Assembly (NCBI GenBank): GCA_023391425.1
Contig: JAEWAX010000157.1
Span: 1 to 56,623, forward strand
Direction of reading: 5' to 3'
Length of the DNA stretch: 56,623 nt
Origin: Bacillota bacterium
GTDB lineage: Bacteria; Bacillota; Clostridia; Acetivibrionales; DSM-1351
Positions 1 to 8,651 of this stretch are shown in pieces. The position numbers and the translations under genes were made by a program. Under the pieces are notes generated by a model. It worked only from the letters and a program-made list of their open reading frames with translations, ran no database searches and was not told the origin of the DNA. Every line of letters begins with the position of its first letter. Position 1 is the stretch's first letter.

Positions 1-347
1 ACACAACTTTCAAAATACCCATCGCCCGTATTTCGTGGTGGACTTAATAATTTATATCCAGCATTCACAATCCTATCTGTAATTTCTAAAACCTTTTCCT
101 TACTCCCTACTGAAAATGCAACATGACTCCATCCATTAGCTTTTTCAATAATTTCGCGCTTTTCTAATTCTACATGGTGCATAATTTCTAATCGAGCCCC
201 ACTGTCAAACGTAATAAAATAACTTGAAAAGCCTTTTGAATTCTTATATAATTCATTACTCTTTCCATCAAAAAAAGTCACATAATAATCTCTTGATTTT
301 TTAATATCAGTTGCATAAACACCAATGTGTGTAATATTAATGCTCAT
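1..347 (-). CDS. VOC (glyoxalase/bleomycin-resistance fold) family protein, 3' end outside window
   Basis: I translated this by hand from the ATG at 347-345; about 115 residues are inside the window and the frame is open to base 1. The N-terminus (ITHIGVYATDIKKSRDYYV) is the typical first beta-alpha-beta of a vicinal-oxygen-chelate domain. Glyoxalase-type metal ligands appear in order: His in ITHIG, Glu in ARLEIM, His in WSHVAFSV. The final Glu would lie just beyond the edge. A CTCC (GGAG on the minus strand) at 356-359 is a well-placed ribosome binding site. Substrate cannot be told: members include glyoxalase I-like lyases, dioxygenases and resistance proteins. It lies downstream of, and in the same direction as, the flavin reductase. 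Confidence 0.8.
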   Translation of the reverse strand, partial: MSINITHIGVYATDIKKSRDYYVTFFDGKSNELYKNSKGFSSYFITFDSGARLEIMHHVELEKREIIEKANGWSHVAFSVGSKEKVLEITDRIVNAGYKLLSPPRNTGDGYFESC

Positions 348-404
348 AATAAATTCTCCATTCCATAGCTGTCGGCACAAGTAATTATGAAAAAGCATTG
401 TTCA

Positions 405-551
405 TTACAGGTAACTTATTGTATAAAATTTCTTCTCATCTTCAAGAATTGCCTGCCATGCCGTATGTCCTGAGTTTGGTTTCTGTGTGTAAACCATATC
501 TTCACGTTTAGCCCACCATATCTTTTCTACTCCATCATAAGGCTCTTCCAT
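405..551 (-). CDS. 48-aa ORF, possible gene fragment
   Basis: A 48-codon frame begins at ATG 551-549 and ends with TAA at 405-407, between the flavin reductase and the VOC gene. The sequence is rich in Trp and charged residues (WWAKREDMVYTQ, GHTAWQAILEDEKKF) and looks like coding sequence rather than random AT-rich DNA. There is no good ribosome binding site, and an in-frame stop lies four codons upstream of the ATG. I do not recognise the family. It may be the tail of a degraded gene or a very small protein translated after the flavin reductase. Confidence 0.3.
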   Translation of the reverse strand: MEEPYDGVEKIWWAKREDMVYTQKPNSGHTAWQAILEDEKKFYTISYL

Positions 552-568
552 TTTTTCAATCTACAAAT

Positions 569-1138
569 CTATTTTTTCGTGGTATTAACAATATTCATAC
601 CAACCTTAAAAGATTGTGCTGACCAATTGCCCAAATTGCGATAAGTACTTCCAACATCATATAGTAGTGGGTTTATTTTCATAGCATTAGGCTTACCATT
701 TTCTATACACCCTTTATCAACATAACTTTGTATAACTTCTCCAATAAACATTTCCATGTTATTAATTTCAATAACCTTTATAACTTTACATTCAAGGCAT
801 ACTGGACACTCTTCAATCATTGGTACACCGATTTCACCATAAAATACACTGAAAATATTGGACTTATCTGTTTGTTTTCCAGATACAAGCCCACAGTAGT
901 CTGTTTTTTCAACTAATTCAATTGAGGGAATATTAATGCTAAATACTCCTGTTTCATTTATACCAATATTGGTATAATGATTCTTTTGAGATGATACATA
1001 AACAGTACATGGACTAATCGATACTATTCCACAGTTACCCAGTGTGGTAAAATTGGGTTTTCTATTAACGCTTGAACCCAATAAAATAGCAGGAAGTGGA
1101 TAAATATAGCCAAATGCCCCCATTTTTTGTTTTTCCAT
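569..1138 (-). CDS. Flavin reductase family protein (flavoredoxin-like)
   Basis: 189 residues, the usual length for the FMN-binding split-barrel flavin reductase / flavoredoxin family. The N-terminal part (PLPAILLGSSVNRKPNFTTL, then GIVSISPCTVYVSS) fits the flavin-binding barrel in which a conserved Pro/Ser-rich strand contacts FMN. Family members bind FMN and pass electrons from NAD(P)H or ferredoxin-type donors to acceptors. Two cysteines near residues 111-116 (CPVCLEC) are unusual in number but not enough to claim a metal site. The start at 1138 has a strong GGAGGTG ribosome binding site. Exact electron partner unknown. Confidence 0.8.
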   Translation of the reverse strand: MEKQKMGAFGYIYPLPAILLGSSVNRKPNFTTLGNCGIVSISPCTVYVSSQKNHYTNIGINETGVFSINIPSIELVEKTDYCGLVSGKQTDKSNIFSVFYGEIGVPMIEECPVCLECKVIKVIEINNMEMFIGEVIQSYVDKGCIENGKPNAMKINPLLYDVGSTYRNLGNWSAQSFKVGMNIVNTTKK

Positions 1139-1246
1139 TTTATTTCACCTCCATATTTTATAATAAAATTAATTTAGAATATTTAATATGACAACTGTAC
1201 GTCATATTATGTATGTTAAATTAATTTTAATAGCTTGGTTATTTAC

Positions 1247-1756
1247 TCATATACTTGCAAGTGTTGCTTTTTTGTTTTTTCTACTACTAGGCACATCAAT
1301 AATTCTTTGGTTCTTCGAGCCTCTAAACTTTAATAGTAGACTCTTCTCTTCCATAATAAATGGTCCATCGACTAGCATATCAGTATTTTCTAAAAGTTCT
1401 TTATAGCCTTTTCTTTCGGACGAATATTTCACTAGTTGTTCGTAGGTATATCCTGTATAAGTAATTACATTCATACCTATTTTCTTTACTTCCTTGGCTA
1501 GTTCAGCAAACGATTCTGCTTGCTCAAACGGGTCCCCTCCACTTAGAGTAATTCCATCTAAAAGAGAGTTCTTCTTTATGTCACTAATTATTTTATCTAT
1601 CTCAACAAACTCTCCACCATCAAACGAGTGAGTATGTGGGTTGTGGCAGCCTTTACATTTGTGCTTGCAGCCTTGTGCAAAAACAACCATTCTGATACCA
1701 GGACCATCAACTATTGATTCATTTACTATTCCTGCAACTTTTATTTGTTTGTTCAT
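1247..1756 (-). CDS. nrdG: Anaerobic ribonucleoside-triphosphate reductase activating protein
   Basis: 169-aa radical SAM enzyme. Cys30, Cys34 and Cys37 (in GCKHKCKGCHNP) form the CX3CX2C cluster-binding motif, followed by a LSGGDPF motif near residue 71. It lies 118 bp behind nrdD in the same direction. NrdG uses SAM and a [4Fe-4S] cluster to install the glycyl radical on NrdD, so the pair makes dNTPs without oxygen. Length is normal for the family. It probably shares the NrdR-controlled promoter upstream of nrdD. Confidence 0.96.
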   Translation of the reverse strand: MNKQIKVAGIVNESIVDGPGIRMVVFAQGCKHKCKGCHNPHTHSFDGGEFVEIDKIISDIKKNSLLDGITLSGGDPFEQAESFAELAKEVKKIGMNVITYTGYTYEQLVKYSSERKGYKELLENTDMLVDGPFIMEEKSLLLKFRGSKNQRIIDVPSSRKNKKATLASI

Positions 1757-1874
1757 TTTTGCCTCACACTTTTTTCCTAATTAGTTCTTTGAGCTTTAAA
1801 TTAGTTGGCGAATGCCCTCACCACAACTACTCACTCTTCATTCCTTCACTTTTGATTTAAAAGGTTTTTTGACC

Positions 1875-4187
1875 TTACATATGTGTAACCCTATCGCGGA
1901 CTTCAGCCAACTTCGCATTGTTGAAACGATCAAGTGTGCCAACTAAGTAACCTGTTATACGTCTGATTCTTTCAAAATGAATGTCTTCTCCTTCTTCTCT
2001 ACCGCACCTAGGACAAGTATCTCCAATTATTCCTGTATAACCGCATACAGGGTCTCTATCTACAGGGTGGTTAACCGACCCATAACCTATTCCAGATTCC
2101 TTCATTGCTTTTACTATTTTTTCAAATGCCTCAAGATTATTTAGAGGGTCACCATCAACCTCAACATAGGTTATATGACCTGCATTTGTCATTTCATGAT
2201 ATGGTGCCTCAATTTTAATCTTATCAATTGCATTTATGTGATGGTATACTGGTACATGAAAGCTATTAGTGTAGTAATCTCTATCAGTAACACCCTCAAT
2301 TTCTCCAAAAATTTTCTTATCGTATTTAACAAAACGGCCAGATGTGCCTTCTGCTGGAGTAGCCAATAATGTAAAGTTCAAATTAAACTTTTTGCTAGCA
2401 TCATCCATTCTTTTTCTCATGTATCCAATAATTTCAAGACCCAGATTCTGAGCTTGCTCAGATTCGCCATGATGCTTCCCTGTAAGTGCTTTAAGACATT
2501 CTGCCAACCCTATGAAGCCCATTGACAAAGTTCCATGCTTAAGTACCTCACCGACCTCATCTTCCCAATCAAGTTTGTCGGAATCAATCCAAACACCTTG
2601 ACCCATAAGAAATGGATAGTTTTTTACTTTCTTCTTTGCTTGAATTATAAATCTTTCATAAAGCTGGTCTATAACCAAATCAATTTTTTTATCTAGTTCC
2701 TCGAAAAATATATTTAAATTCTTATTACTTCTTAGTGCTATTCTAGGTAAATTAACCGTAGTAAAACTCAAATTTCCTCGACCGAATATAGTTTCTCTGG
2801 TAGGGTCATAAGTGTTTCCAATTACTCTAGTTCTGCAACCCATGTATGCAATTTCTGTATTAGGGTCGCCTTCCTTATAATATTTTAGATTATATGGTGC
2901 ATCTAAAAACGAGAAATTGGGGAACAATCTCTTAGCACTTACACGGCAAGCCAACTTGAATAAATCATAGTTTGGATCTCCATCTTTATAGTTTATTCCA
3001 TCCTTAACCTTGAAAATATGTATTGGAAATATAGGAGTTTCTCCATTTCCTAGGCCAGCCTCAGTAGCAAGTAATAAGTTTTTAATTACTATTCTTCCCT
3101 CAGGTGATGTATCAGTCCCATAGTTTATTGAACTAAATGGAGTCTGCGCACCAGCACGGCTATGCATAGTATTTAAATTATGAACAAAAGCCTCCATTGC
3201 TTGATATGTTATCCTATCTGTTTCACTTTCTGTTTTATTAACTGCAAAGGCTTGTGCCTTATCAAGTATTGCTTCATCATTAATATATTTCTGAAGATAT
3301 TTCTTCTCTACTTTTATATACTGCTCCATTCTATTTAAAGAGGGTTTTAAATTATGTTCTATTTCAACCAACTCACAAGTTGCAGCTATCTCTTCTCCTA
3401 AATCTATATCAACAAGCAATTCTAATGCTTTACGTAGATTCTGTCTATAACCCTTCTCATAAGTTTTTGCAACACCCATAGACATTCCATAATCAAAATT
3501 TGGTATACTCTGTCCACCATGCTGATCATTTTGGTTTGATTGAATTGCTATACATGCTAGAGCAGAATAGCTATTTATATCATTTGGCTCTCTAAGATGT
3601 CCATGCCCAGTGCTAAATCCGTCTTTAAACAACTTAACAATATCTATTTGACAGCAAGTTGTAGTTAGTGTTAAAAAGTCTAAATCATGAATATGAATGT
3701 CTGCATCATTATGTGCCTTTGCATGTTCTGGCTTTAATACATACATTTCATAAAATTGCTTAGCACCTTCTGAACCATACTTGAGCATTGTTCCCATAGC
3801 TGTATCAGTATCAATATTTGCATTTTCGCGTTTTAAATCATTATCTTTTGCATCTTTGAATGTTAGCTCTTCATATACTTTCATAAGCCTAGTATTCATT
3901 TCACGTGTTTTAGTTCGATCTGCTCTATATAAAATAAATTCTTTAGCTGTTCTAGCGTGACCAGTTTCAATCAATATTTTTTCAACCGCATCCTGTATTT
4001 CTTCTACACCTGGAACTTTCTTACCATGAGTGGATTCAATAAAATCAACAACTTTTTCAGCCAACTCCATTGCAGTAGTATAGTCCTTGCCTCCAGTTGC
4101 ATTTGCAGCCTTAAAAACAGCATTTGCAATCTTCTCAATGTTAAAAGGCACTTCTCTTCCGTCACGCTTTTTGATTTTGGTAATCAT
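1875..4187 (-). CDS. nrdD: Anaerobic (class III) ribonucleoside-triphosphate reductase
   Basis: 770 aa. Residues ~3-95 are an ATP-cone allosteric domain (KKRDGREVPFNIEKI start). The catalytic ten-stranded barrel follows, with the Cys pair in TTTCCQIDIVKLF. The C-terminus carries the glycyl radical loop (RRITGYLVGTLDRF, Gly about residue 746). The zinc site just before it shows CGYTGIIGDTCPRCGR: three cysteines, with Asp where some relatives have the first Cys of a CXXC. The enzyme reduces NTPs to dNTPs under anaerobic conditions after activation by NrdG. Translation starts at ATG 4187 behind GGGGTGG. The leader is about 360 nt and preceded by two NrdR-type boxes. Confidence 0.97.
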   Translation of the reverse strand: MITKIKKRDGREVPFNIEKIANAVFKAANATGGKDYTTAMELAEKVVDFIESTHGKKVPGVEEIQDAVEKILIETGHARTAKEFILYRADRTKTREMNTRLMKVYEELTFKDAKDNDLKRENANIDTDTAMGTMLKYGSEGAKQFYEMYVLKPEHAKAHNDADIHIHDLDFLTLTTTCCQIDIVKLFKDGFSTGHGHLREPNDINSYSALACIAIQSNQNDQHGGQSIPNFDYGMSMGVAKTYEKGYRQNLRKALELLVDIDLGEEIAATCELVEIEHNLKPSLNRMEQYIKVEKKYLQKYINDEAILDKAQAFAVNKTESETDRITYQAMEAFVHNLNTMHSRAGAQTPFSSINYGTDTSPEGRIVIKNLLLATEAGLGNGETPIFPIHIFKVKDGINYKDGDPNYDLFKLACRVSAKRLFPNFSFLDAPYNLKYYKEGDPNTEIAYMGCRTRVIGNTYDPTRETIFGRGNLSFTTVNLPRIALRSNKNLNIFFEELDKKIDLVIDQLYERFIIQAKKKVKNYPFLMGQGVWIDSDKLDWEDEVGEVLKHGTLSMGFIGLAECLKALTGKHHGESEQAQNLGLEIIGYMRKRMDDASKKFNLNFTLLATPAEGTSGRFVKYDKKIFGEIEGVTDRDYYTNSFHVPVYHHINAIDKIKIEAPYHEMTNAGHITYVEVDGDPLNNLEAFEKIVKAMKESGIGYGSVNHPVDRDPVCGYTGIIGDTCPRCGREEGEDIHFERIRRITGYLVGTLDRFNNAKLAEVRDRVTHM

Positions 4188-4245
4188 TGCGGCTTTGCCA
4201 CCCCTCTAAAAAATTTTTCATTAGCATTTCATTTTATACAGCGTT

Positions 4246-4290
4246 CTTGGCTTTAGTTGAAGTTTTTACTCCATTTGAAGCTCAGAAATC
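4246..4290 (+). repeat. Dispersed repeat B, copy 1 (in nrdD leader)
   Basis: About 45 bp starting CTTGGCTTT and containing AGTTTTTACT. It matches the minus strand of 34961-35005, upstream of murJ, at roughly 38 of 46 positions by eye. In this copy it directly abuts the palindromic repeat at 4300-4359. It is antisense to the nrdD leader. Function unknown. Confidence 0.55.
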
Positions 4291-4299
4291 GTTATCCTT

Positions 4300-4359
4300 A
4301 CGTCGTAGCGCACTTATCCCACACTTATAGAAGTGGGGGTATTAGCGGCTCTACGACGT
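4300..4359. repeat. Palindromic repeat A1, long hairpin in nrdD leader
   Basis: Arms ACGTCGTAG (4300-4308) and CTACGACGT (4351-4359) are perfectly complementary. Inside them are further pairings CGC/GCG and CACTT/AAGTG, giving a ~60-nt hairpin in the nrdD 5' leader. Related imperfect palindromes with the same inner core (ACTTATAGAA, TATCCC) occur at 51266-51312 and 53375-53436. It may be a mobile palindromic (REP/MITE-like) sequence that now forms part of the leader. Confidence 0.6.
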
Positions 4360-4368
4360 CAGAAACAA

Positions 4369-4395
4369 TGCGCATATAAACACGATAAATGCGCA
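4369..4395. other. Second hairpin of the nrdD leader
   Basis: TGCGCAT (4369-4375) and ATGCGCA (4389-4395) form a 7-bp stem with a 13-nt loop, just 5' of the long hairpin in the nrdD transcript. This GC-rich stem stands out in very AT-rich surroundings. No known riboswitch consensus is recognised. Confidence 0.4.
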
Positions 4396-4535
4396 CTAAA
4401 CTAACATTTTAGCCTTAATACTACAATATTGATATATCGTTGTAAAATGAATTATATGAATATATATGTGAATATAAATATGAATTGTAGTATAATACGC
4501 TTTCTAATAATCTAAAAATCTCAATCATATTTCGC

Positions 4536-4584
4536 ATGCCATATATTGTGTATTAATACTATCATTCTCAACATATGGTGTCAA
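4536..4584 (-). promoter_or_regulatory. nrdD promoter with two NrdR-type boxes
   Basis: On the minus strand TTGACA (4584-4579) and TAGTAT (4561-4556) are separated by exactly 17 bp, a near-consensus housekeeping promoter. Two 16-bp sequences resembling the NrdR box (ACACWATATATWGTGT) overlap it. ACACCATATGTTGAGA at 4581-4566 (12 of 16 matches) covers the -35/spacer. ACACAATATATGGCAT at 4551-4536 (13 of 16) covers the likely transcription start. Their 30-bp start-to-start distance places them on the same helix face, as known for paired NrdR sites. Inference: NrdR-ATP/dATP represses nrdDG. No nrdR gene is in the window. Confidence 0.75.
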
Positions 4585-4759
4585 CAAGCCATAAATTGAT
4601 TGTATTTAGATTTTTCTCAATATATCTTTATAATATTTGTTTTTTTGCGATATCTCTATTTTTTGTGTAATTTAAAAATTTTTTTAGAATATTTAATTTG
4701 ATAAATAATAATAATAATAAATGTAATTTTATAAAAAAAGAAATGGAGTGATAATTAAT

Positions 4760-4924
4760 ATGAATAATCAAAAGAATCCCGCTATCGGATGCACTGTTAC
4801 ATCATGTGCAAATCATAGTAGTATTGACCAGTATTGTGCATTAGATAAGATTCAGGTAGGTACTCATGAAACTGATCCTAAAGTAGTACAGTGCACAGAT
4901 TGTCAGTCATTTGAAAAGAAATAG
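4760..4924 (+). CDS. DUF1540 domain protein, 54 aa
   Basis: A short plus-strand gene between two minus-strand neighbours. The ATG at 4760 follows GGAG at 4745-4748. The six-Cys pattern (GCTVTSCANH, QYCALDKIQVG, VQCTDCQSF) is the DUF1540 signature: a small cysteine-rich domain common in Clostridia and presumed to bind metal. Function in the cell is unknown. A perfect hairpin at 4934-4961 lies just after the stop. An ATA trinucleotide run around 4706-4721 precedes it. Confidence 0.85.
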   Translation: MNNQKNPAIGCTVTSCANHSSIDQYCALDKIQVGTHETDPKVVQCTDCQSFEKK

Positions 4925-4933
4925 TAGCCTAAG

Positions 4934-4961
4934 GAAGCCAGGGCATCAAAGTCCTGGCTTC
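4934..4961. terminator. Terminator-like hairpin after DUF1540 gene
   Basis: GAAGCCAGG (4934-4942) pairs perfectly with CCTGGCTTC (4953-4961). It sits 9 nt after the DUF1540 stop and 25 nt before the end of the convergent YdbC gene, so it may serve both. The U-tract is short in either direction. Confidence 0.6.
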
Positions 4962-4986
4962 TTATAAATGTTTATAACTATATTCT

Positions 4987-5208
4987 CTAAATATCTAGTT
5001 TATTTAACAAATTCTTAAGTTCTACTAGTTCATCTTGTGTTAAGGTAATACCCTTACCCATTTTATCATGCTCTGGTGACCAATCTCGAATGTCATACTT
5101 CGGAGCTCTATCATTCCAACTAACTAAGTTTAATTCTTTTATCCAACCCTTATTATTTTCAGATAAAGTACCAATATTTTTTGTTATTTCATATTTGATT
5201 TCAGCCAT
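4987..5208 (-). CDS. YdbC family protein (PC4-like fold)
   Basis: 73 aa, with the YdbC/PC4-type pattern: a strand-rich N-terminus (IKYEITKNIGTLSE), a Trp-containing core (GWIKELNLVSWNDRAPKYDI), DWSPEHDKMGKGITL, and a C-terminal helix (DELVELKNLLNKL). This family resembles eukaryotic PC4/Sub1 single-stranded nucleic-acid binders. A role in ssDNA or RNA binding is therefore likely, but not proven for this clade. Good GGAGG site before the ATG. It stands alone between DUF1540 and the ROK kinase. Confidence 0.8.
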   Translation of the reverse strand: MAEIKYEITKNIGTLSENNKGWIKELNLVSWNDRAPKYDIRDWSPEHDKMGKGITLTQDELVELKNLLNKLDI

Positions 5209-5249
5209 ATGAACCTCCCAACAACTACATTAGTGAATCATAATATATT

Positions 5250-6227
5250 TTAAACCAGATCATCTAATTTTTCATCCTTAAAGGCCCCTAACATAGCAGC
5301 ACCAACAACGATGCCAGCAGTACCCATTTCAGCCATTTTAAATTCTGGTAAATGTACTTCTCGACAGTAAATTCTTTCTTTTAAAATCTCAACAAGAGGA
5401 TTTACAAGACTATTACCTAACTTACTAATAGGTCCAGCTATTACAACTACCTCAGGCATAAGAATATTAACAATATTTGCTATCCCCTCTGCAAAATAAT
5501 CTACAAACTCTTTACATAGCTTAGCAGCTTGCTCATCCCCTGCCTTTGCAGCCTCAAATATCGTTAATTCATTAATTTGCGCTGTATTACCTTTAACTAA
5601 ATTTGCAATTATTGAATCAGGGTTATCAATAATTAATTGTTTTGTTTGATTAATAATTGCAGACGCTGAAGCATATTGTTCCCAACAGCCTTTTCTTCCG
5701 CATGTACATTCTCTTCCATTATAATCAATTACCATATGTCCAAACTCAGTACCACCAAAATTAAAACCATTATAAATGCTACCATCAATAATAATACCAC
5801 CACCAATACCAATACCTATTTTAATCGTAAGTGAACTGGTAGTACCATAAGCAGCACCAAGTAAATATTCAGCAATAGCAACACAATTAGCATCATTTTC
5901 AACATACACCGGCAAATTTATATGCTTTTGTATTTCAGTCCTAACCTGTGCATTATTAAATTTAAGAGTATAGTTTTTGAGAACTACTCCATTTAAATTA
6001 TCTATAATACCAGGACACCCAACCCCTATATACTTTATATTTTTGAGTTCAATATCCTCGTCATCAATAATTTTTAAAATTAAATCGCACATATCTTTAA
6101 TTATATATTCAAAGTCTCTGTCCTTATCTGTAGGCACAGTATTCCTGCGAATCATTTTTCCGTTTTTTTCTAGTATTCCAGCTACGATATTTTTAACACC
6201 TAATTCAATCCCAATGTAATATTTCAT
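5250..6227 (-). CDS. ROK family sugar kinase
   Basis: 325 aa, no N-terminal helix-turn-helix, so a kinase rather than a NagC/XylR-type repressor. Visible ROK features are the catalytic Asp in YVENDANCVA, EFGHMVI, and the zinc motif CTCGRKGCWEQ. The N-terminal phosphate loop reads GIELGVKNIV where most ROK kinases have DxGGTK; this substitution may affect ATP binding or mark a subfamily. The likely reaction is ATP-dependent phosphorylation of glucose or a related hexose. No sugar transport or metabolism genes lie beside it. Confidence 0.85.
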   Translation of the reverse strand: MKYYIGIELGVKNIVAGILEKNGKMIRRNTVPTDKDRDFEYIIKDMCDLILKIIDDEDIELKNIKYIGVGCPGIIDNLNGVVLKNYTLKFNNAQVRTEIQKHINLPVYVENDANCVAIAEYLLGAAYGTTSSLTIKIGIGIGGGIIIDGSIYNGFNFGGTEFGHMVIDYNGRECTCGRKGCWEQYASASAIINQTKQLIIDNPDSIIANLVKGNTAQINELTIFEAAKAGDEQAAKLCKEFVDYFAEGIANIVNILMPEVVVIAGPISKLGNSLVNPLVEILKERIYCREVHLPEFKMAEMGTAGIVVGAAMLGAFKDEKLDDLV

Positions 6228-6364
6228 TTAAACTCCCCATTTTTTATAGTTTCTTTAAGATATCTTAGTTCTTAAATTATACACTCGTCCAAGAACTTTT
6301 TAAACCTATTATATAACTATTATTGTAGTAAAACATATTTATTATAAAATATAATTATACCAAA

Positions 6365-8257
6365 TTAATCATATTTTGTATTGTTTAAAACAAAATCATC
6401 ATCTTTAAGTTGCAAAGGCATTACCGATACAACTATATGTTTATGCTTTAAAAGTTCCTTTTCAACAAAATATCTAGTATTATTATGCAAAATCTTGTGC
6501 CACCATTTCTTAACTACAAATTGAGGTAAGATGACTGTAATCATATCACCAGTTTGATAATCATATTCTGTTGATTCAATATATTTCAGTAGTGGATCAA
6601 CTACCCTTCTAAAAGGTGAATATTTAATAACAAGTGGTAGATCTGTATGCAGGGCATCAAACTTTTCTTTAATTTTCTTGGCATCAGCCTCATCAATAAC
6701 AACACTAAAAACTGTTACGTTATCTGAAATGGTTTTAGCAAATCTTAGTGCTCTCAAACTTGATCTATTAATACTTTCAATTGGTACAATTACTCTATTA
6801 ACATAAGTTGCTTTGCTTATGTCAAACGCATCTATCTCTTCCTGCTTAAGTTTGAGTTGCCTGTTAACAGCTTTATAATGCTTATTAATCTTCAATATCA
6901 GGATAACTAAAATTGGTATTAAAATTACAACAATCCATGCACCTTCACTAAACTTGGTAAAAGCAATGATAATTACGACTATAGCAGTAACTAATCCACC
7001 AAATCCATTAATAAAAGCTTTAAATTTCCATCCTTTTCCTTTAGTTCTAATCCATTTTAACAACATTCCGGACTGCGCTAATGTAAACGAAATAAATACG
7101 CCAATCGCATATAGTCCAATTAAGCCTGATACTCTAGCTTTAAATACTATCATTAGAATTATTGCTACTATAGATAACATTATTATTCCATTGTCATAAC
7201 TAAGCCTATCGCCTCTCATACTAAGCTGTCGTGGTGCATAGCCTTCTTGTGCCATAATAGAAATCAGCATTGGAAAACCTGAATAGGCTGTATTCGCAGC
7301 TAATACCAATATTATAAACGTTGTTGCGGTTATATAGTAAAACATAAAGCCTGCTCCAAATAATTGCTTACCAAATATCTCCTCGGCTATCATTATAAGC
7401 ATTGCATTTCCATGTGGATTTACATGATACATATTTGCTAGTATAGAAGTTCCACCAAAAAGAACAAGTATTATCATTGATAAAAGGAATAGAACTCTCT
7501 TAGCATACTTCGTGCTTGGTCTTTTAAAATTAGGAACAGCATTACTAACCGCCTCAACACCAGTCAGTGCTGTACATCCATTTGAAAATGCTCTGAGAAT
7601 CAATGCCAGTCCTGCAATCATACCCAACGGTTTCCCAACAGTCTCAAATGTTGGCTCTTGCGGTATATATCCACCCTTTACCTTTACAATACCTGCCACA
7701 ATCATAATTACTATTCCAAAAATAAACGCATATGCTGGTACACCAAACATTTTAGAGGACTCTCTTATTCCTCTGAGGTTTCCTATCATCAACAGCAAAA
7801 CTAGTATACAAGCAATTAATACTGAATAAGGCTTCAAAAATTTAAATGCAGTGGTAAACTGCTCAACACCTGATGATATACTTACCGCTACTGTTAATAT
7901 ATAATCTACAGCTAAAGCAGCACCAGCTGTTATACCTGCAAGAATTCCAAGATTCTCTTTAGCAACAACAAAGGCTCCGCCTCCATTAGGATAGCTATCA
8001 ATTATTTGTCTATAAGAAAGCATTAATAGTAGCAGTAATCCAATAATAGCAATTGAAATAGCAGACAATTGCCTATATGCTGCTACACCAATAACTGGTA
8101 TCAACACCATTAATACTTCTTGTCCTGCATATGCTACTGATGATATGGCATCGCTTGATAGAATGGGTAGTCCCCATACTACTCCTAATTTTTGGTCTTG
8201 CAGCGCTTCATTTTTTAACGGTTTTCCAACCAAAATTCTTCTAATTTTCTTAAACAT
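6365..8257 (-). CDS. kimA: KimA-type high-affinity potassium importer (APC superfamily)
   Basis: 630 aa with about 12 membrane segments followed by a ~150-residue cytoplasmic domain resembling UspA (AFDISKATYVNRVIVPIES onward). The N-terminus (GKPLKNEALQDQKLG, LSSDAISSVAY, SYRQIIDSYPNGGGAFV) closely follows my recall of Bacillus subtilis KimA (formerly YdaO), a proton/K+ symporter inhibited by c-di-AMP. Amino-acid transport is the alternative for APC members. I see no c-di-AMP (ydaO-type) riboswitch in the 394-bp AT-rich region upstream. Confidence 0.75.
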   Translation of the reverse strand: MFKKIRRILVGKPLKNEALQDQKLGVVWGLPILSSDAISSVAYAGQEVLMVLIPVIGVAAYRQLSAISIAIIGLLLLLMLSYRQIIDSYPNGGGAFVVAKENLGILAGITAGAALAVDYILTVAVSISSGVEQFTTAFKFLKPYSVLIACILVLLLMIGNLRGIRESSKMFGVPAYAFIFGIVIMIVAGIVKVKGGYIPQEPTFETVGKPLGMIAGLALILRAFSNGCTALTGVEAVSNAVPNFKRPSTKYAKRVLFLLSMIILVLFGGTSILANMYHVNPHGNAMLIMIAEEIFGKQLFGAGFMFYYITATTFIILVLAANTAYSGFPMLISIMAQEGYAPRQLSMRGDRLSYDNGIIMLSIVAIILMIVFKARVSGLIGLYAIGVFISFTLAQSGMLLKWIRTKGKGWKFKAFINGFGGLVTAIVVIIIAFTKFSEGAWIVVILIPILVILILKINKHYKAVNRQLKLKQEEIDAFDISKATYVNRVIVPIESINRSSLRALRFAKTISDNVTVFSVVIDEADAKKIKEKFDALHTDLPLVIKYSPFRRVVDPLLKYIESTEYDYQTGDMITVILPQFVVKKWWHKILHNNTRYFVEKELLKHKHIVVSVMPLQLKDDDFVLNNTKYD

Positions 8258-8550
8258 AATTTACCCACAATATACTGATAACAGTATAATTAGACCTTTC
8301 ATTATCATGTGTTTTATTGAATGTTAGGAATATCTGGTAATGCATATACAACTAATGTATTGTAATCCTTTTTAGTTTAATTTACAATATACTTTTTTAA
8401 TATTTTTATACATCAATAAGATATTTTTATATGCAATTTCTATAAACTTGAAGTCATATTTTTTAATAATTTCCAATATTACCAATGAAGTTAGAAATAT
8501 TATTTATTACATATAATGTTCCCAAAATACTTTTTTATAACTAATAAAAA
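8258..8550. other. AT-rich intergenic region upstream of kimA
   Basis: About 290 bp with no credible ORF and no GC-rich structured element. It presumably contains the kimA promoter, which I could not place. It ends at the terminator of the UPF0182 gene. Confidence 0.5.
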
Positions 8551-8582
8551 AATGGATAGATTCTTTTCAGAATCTATCCATT
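8551..8582 (-). terminator. Rho-independent terminator of UPF0182 gene
   Basis: Perfect 13-bp stem (AATGGATAGATTC / GAATCTATCCATT) with a 6-nt loop. On the minus strand it is followed by a run of seven T, 70 bp after the UPF0182 stop. Confidence 0.85.
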
Positions 8583-8651
8583 AAAATTATACACGATGCC
8601 TAAGTTTCAGAGGTTGTAGAACTCTCCTTTAAACCATGAACTCTGTTTATA

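Noticed and set aside
1188..1406. Plus-strand 72-aa frame over nrdG
   Set aside because: Lies opposite nrdG with no ribosome site; a shadow frame.
4700..4725. ATA trinucleotide run as a phase-variable tract
   Set aside because: Short, imperfect and common in AT-rich intergenic DNA.
8258..8650. c-di-AMP (ydaO) riboswitch before kimA
   Set aside because: The region is AT-rich and lacks the conserved GC-rich core of that riboswitch.
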